NCBI GenBank assembly: GCA_937901745.1 | Contig: CALGSZ010000106.1 | Coordinates: forward strand, 124,001 to 188,000 | DNA: 64,000 bases | DNA from: an uncultured Chloroflexota bacterium | Lineage (GTDB): Bacteria; Chloroflexota; Chloroflexia; Thermomicrobiales; UBA6265 | Reading direction: 5' to 3' | Shown: positions 63,049-64,000 of the stretch, piece by piece | Position numbering within the stretch: position 1 is the first letter of the stretch | Layout of the letters: the number at the start of each line of letters is the position of its first letter | Translations under genes and position numbers: made by a program | The notes under the pieces: generated by a model | Databases searched by the model: none | The model's input: the letters and a program-made list of their open reading frames with translations, nothing else | Told to the model about the DNA's origin: nothing

Positions 63049-63128
63049 AGGGAGGCGGAATGAGGGACTGGAGCGTACCGGCGCTGCCACCCCGGCACGC
63101 TCCAATTCCTCACTCCAGCCTTCCCTCC
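63047..63128 (-). promoter_or_regulatory. Very long imperfect RNA hairpin in the pnp leader
   Basis: Arms 63047-63081 and 63092-63128 pair along about 35 bp with two one-base bulges and three mismatches, around a 10-base loop. It is the kind of long double-stranded stem cut by RNase III in the E. coli pnp leader. The pairing is read directly; the function is inferred. Confidence 0.6.
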
Positions 63129-63233
63129 ACCACCTCACAACCTCGTGACTGAGCAGTGCCCGAGGCGAGCGTCCCCGTCATCCGATCGCACAGACCGTGC
63201 CGGTCCCCGGAGCCAGCGGTCAGCCAGGTAACG

Positions 63234-63260
63234 AAAAAACCCAGGGCGCTCTGCCCTGGG
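63234..63260 (-). terminator. Intrinsic terminator of rpsO
   Basis: On the minus strand cccagggc / gccctggg, a perfect 8-bp stem with a 5-base loop, followed by tttttt. A textbook Rho-independent terminator about 95 bases after rpsO. Confidence 0.92.
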
Positions 63261-63356
63261 CCGTTTCGGCGCTGGGTGCGTTCGCGTGTCCGAGTCCGGG
63301 TTGTCGAGCGATCGGCCAAAGTACTCAGGGAACTACTCGCTTCGACTAGGGGACGG

Positions 63357-63626
63357 CTACTTGCGGAGCCCAAGCCGAGCAATCGTCTCGCGATACCGCT
63401 CCACATCCTGCTTGCTGAGATAGTTCAGCAGCCGGCGGCGCTGGCCAACCATCTTCAACAAGCCCCGACGCGAGTGATGATCGTGCTTGTGCTCGCGCAA
63501 ATGATCCGTCAGCAAATTGATCCGCTCCGTCAGCAGGGCAATCTGGACCTCCGGCGACCCAGTGTCCGTGTCGTGCCGACGGTAGTCTCGAATGATTACT
63601 TCCTTATGCGCCTGTTCCAACGCCAT
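63357..63626 (-). CDS. rpsO: 30S ribosomal protein S15
   Basis: Primary 16S rRNA-binding protein of the small-subunit platform, 89 residues, exactly the usual length. Seen are [39 protein letters not shown] and [18 protein letters not shown]. Lies upstream of pnp in the conserved order but has its own terminator. An extended -10 (TGTTATACT) lies about 70 bases upstream. Confidence 0.98.
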   Translation of the reverse strand: MALEQAHKEVIIRDYRRHDTDTGSPEVQIALLTERINLLTDHLREHKHDHHSRRGLLKMVGQRRRLLNYLSKQDVERYRETIARLGLRK

Positions 63627-63697
63627 GCCGGCGAAGCCTCCTCTGCGGACGTCCCCTTACTGATACGGGCCGCCACCTGCTCAAATCACGGTTTGTC

Positions 63698-63706
63698 AGT
63701 ATAACA
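63698..63706 (-). promoter_or_regulatory. Extended -10 promoter of rpsO
   Basis: On the minus strand TGTTATACT, a TGn joined to TATACT. Start point would be near 63691, giving a 65-nt leader. No -35 is recognisable. Confidence 0.6.
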
Positions 63707-63825
63707 CGGCACAAAGCCGACCTTCGAGTCTAACAGCTAATGCGCGAATCGCGAAATCTCGCCCTTCGTGGCGTCGCCCCAGTCCGCTCGCTACCATTCG
63801 AGCGAGTTACAGGAGGAGGCAAGCT

Positions 63826-64000
63826 TTGGCTGAGAGCATATTGGGCATCATCGGTGGCAGCGGTCTCTACGACCTACCCGAGCTCGAAGTGCTGGAACGG
63901 GTAGATGTTTCGACGCCGTACGGGCTACCGTCCGGGCGATTGACCATCGGCCGCTTGGGCGCGACGATGATCGTCTTTCTGCCCCGCCATGGCGAGGGGC
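63826..64000 (+). CDS. mtnP: S-methyl-5'-thioadenosine phosphorylase (partial, N-terminus only)
   Basis: Purine-nucleoside-phosphorylase-family enzyme of the methionine salvage pathway, cleaving MTA with phosphate. Only 58 residues are in the window: SILGIIGGSGLYDLPEL, the phosphate-loop end, and VSTPYGLPSGRLTIGRLG followed by IVFLPRHGEG. TTG at 63826 has aggaggagg six bases upstream. A ctcgct/agcgag inverted repeat at about 63786-63806 lies before it. Runs off the right edge. Confidence 0.9.
   Translation, partial: MAESILGIIGGSGLYDLPELEVLERVDVSTPYGLPSGRLTIGRLGATMIVFLPRHGEG

Larger units (their letters stand above)
62956..63233 (-). promoter_or_regulatory. pnp leader region with two large hairpins
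   Basis: The pnp leader between the rpsO terminator and the pnp ATG. In transcript order it holds a very long imperfect stem (63128-63047), then a second perfect hairpin (63048-63005) followed by cattttccc, then aggagg. No clean promoter hexamers are visible in the distal 100 bases. Confidence 0.7.

Noticed and set aside
63047..63128. T-box riboswitch, because the hairpin apex on the minus strand reads ggggtggcagcg, resembling the GGGUGGNACCGCG element
   Set aside because: No stem I or specifier loop is present, the motif lies inside a long perfect-type stem, and pnp is not a T-box gene. It is treated as coincidence.

Overview
The window is a GC-rich bacterial chromosome segment from a Chloroflexota-like organism, most probably of the Thermomicrobia/Sphaerobacter lineage. 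That placement is inference from gene content: a group-1 sigma factor, dimeric GlyRS, IspG beside RseP without Dxr, an F420-type luciferase-like protein, SPW and YggT membrane proteins, a PIG-V-type mannosyltransferase, and exported proteins with Ala-Thr-Pro-rich linkers. No 16S gene is present to confirm it. Start codons are unusually often TTG or GTG, each backed here by a Shine-Dalgarno sequence. Many upstream regions carry an extended -10 box of the form TGnTAnnnT. I see no rRNA, tRNA, CRISPR array, transposase or phage module.

Layout. 1-12.1 kb is housekeeping. It holds sigA (cut by the left edge) and lysA on the minus strand, then a plus-strand run of an ABC-F ATPase, coaE, a DsbA-like protein and mutY. 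A minus-strand block follows with a DUF3105 membrane protein, the translationally coupled pair xer-glyS, and ald. 12.3-23.9 kb is mostly plus strand: an orphan oligopeptide-type lipoprotein, rseP and ispG, an RraA/aldolase-like protein, a NitT/TauT-type ABC transporter, a MenA/UbiA prenyltransferase, a Tat-exported phosphoesterase and a VWA-domain protein.

24.0-35.1 kb reads as a carbohydrate uptake and catabolism island. One side has a Gfo/Idh dehydrogenase, a ThuA-like protein and a sarcosine-oxidase-like flavoprotein on the plus strand. Convergent to these, on the minus strand, are an enolase-superfamily enzyme, an overlapping SDR dehydrogenase and a small unknown gene. Divergent from the minus-strand genes is a four-gene sugar ABC transporter: a Tat-type binding protein, a double ATPase and two different permeases, arranged like E. 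coli YtfQRT-YjfF. The 600-bp divergent region holds a clear sigma-70 promoter and two perfect palindromes that are good operator candidates.

35.3-49.7 kb carries uvrA, an HD phosphohydrolase, an MFS exporter, an SPW protein, proline dehydrogenase, a DUF1232 protein, an LLM-class oxidoreductase, YggT, an M20 dipeptidase and several unknown proteins. One of these is a 94-residue four-cysteine protein with a long structured leader. 49.8-58.4 kb holds a membrane-anchored MutS-type ATPase, a NYN nuclease-like protein with an acidic tail, a DinB-DinB-SnoaL operon, a JAMM peptidase divergent from an M1 aminopeptidase, and a PIG-V mannosyltransferase. 58.5-64.0 kb is housekeeping again: an HNH protein, serS, pnp, rpsO and the start of an MTA phosphorylase gene. 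The pnp leader contains a very long RNA hairpin that suggests RNase III-type control of PNPase.

The points most worth following up are the pnp leader, the membrane MutS-type ATPase, the sugar island with its palindromes, the four-cysteine protein, and the Xer recombinase whose hairpin lysine is replaced by arginine.
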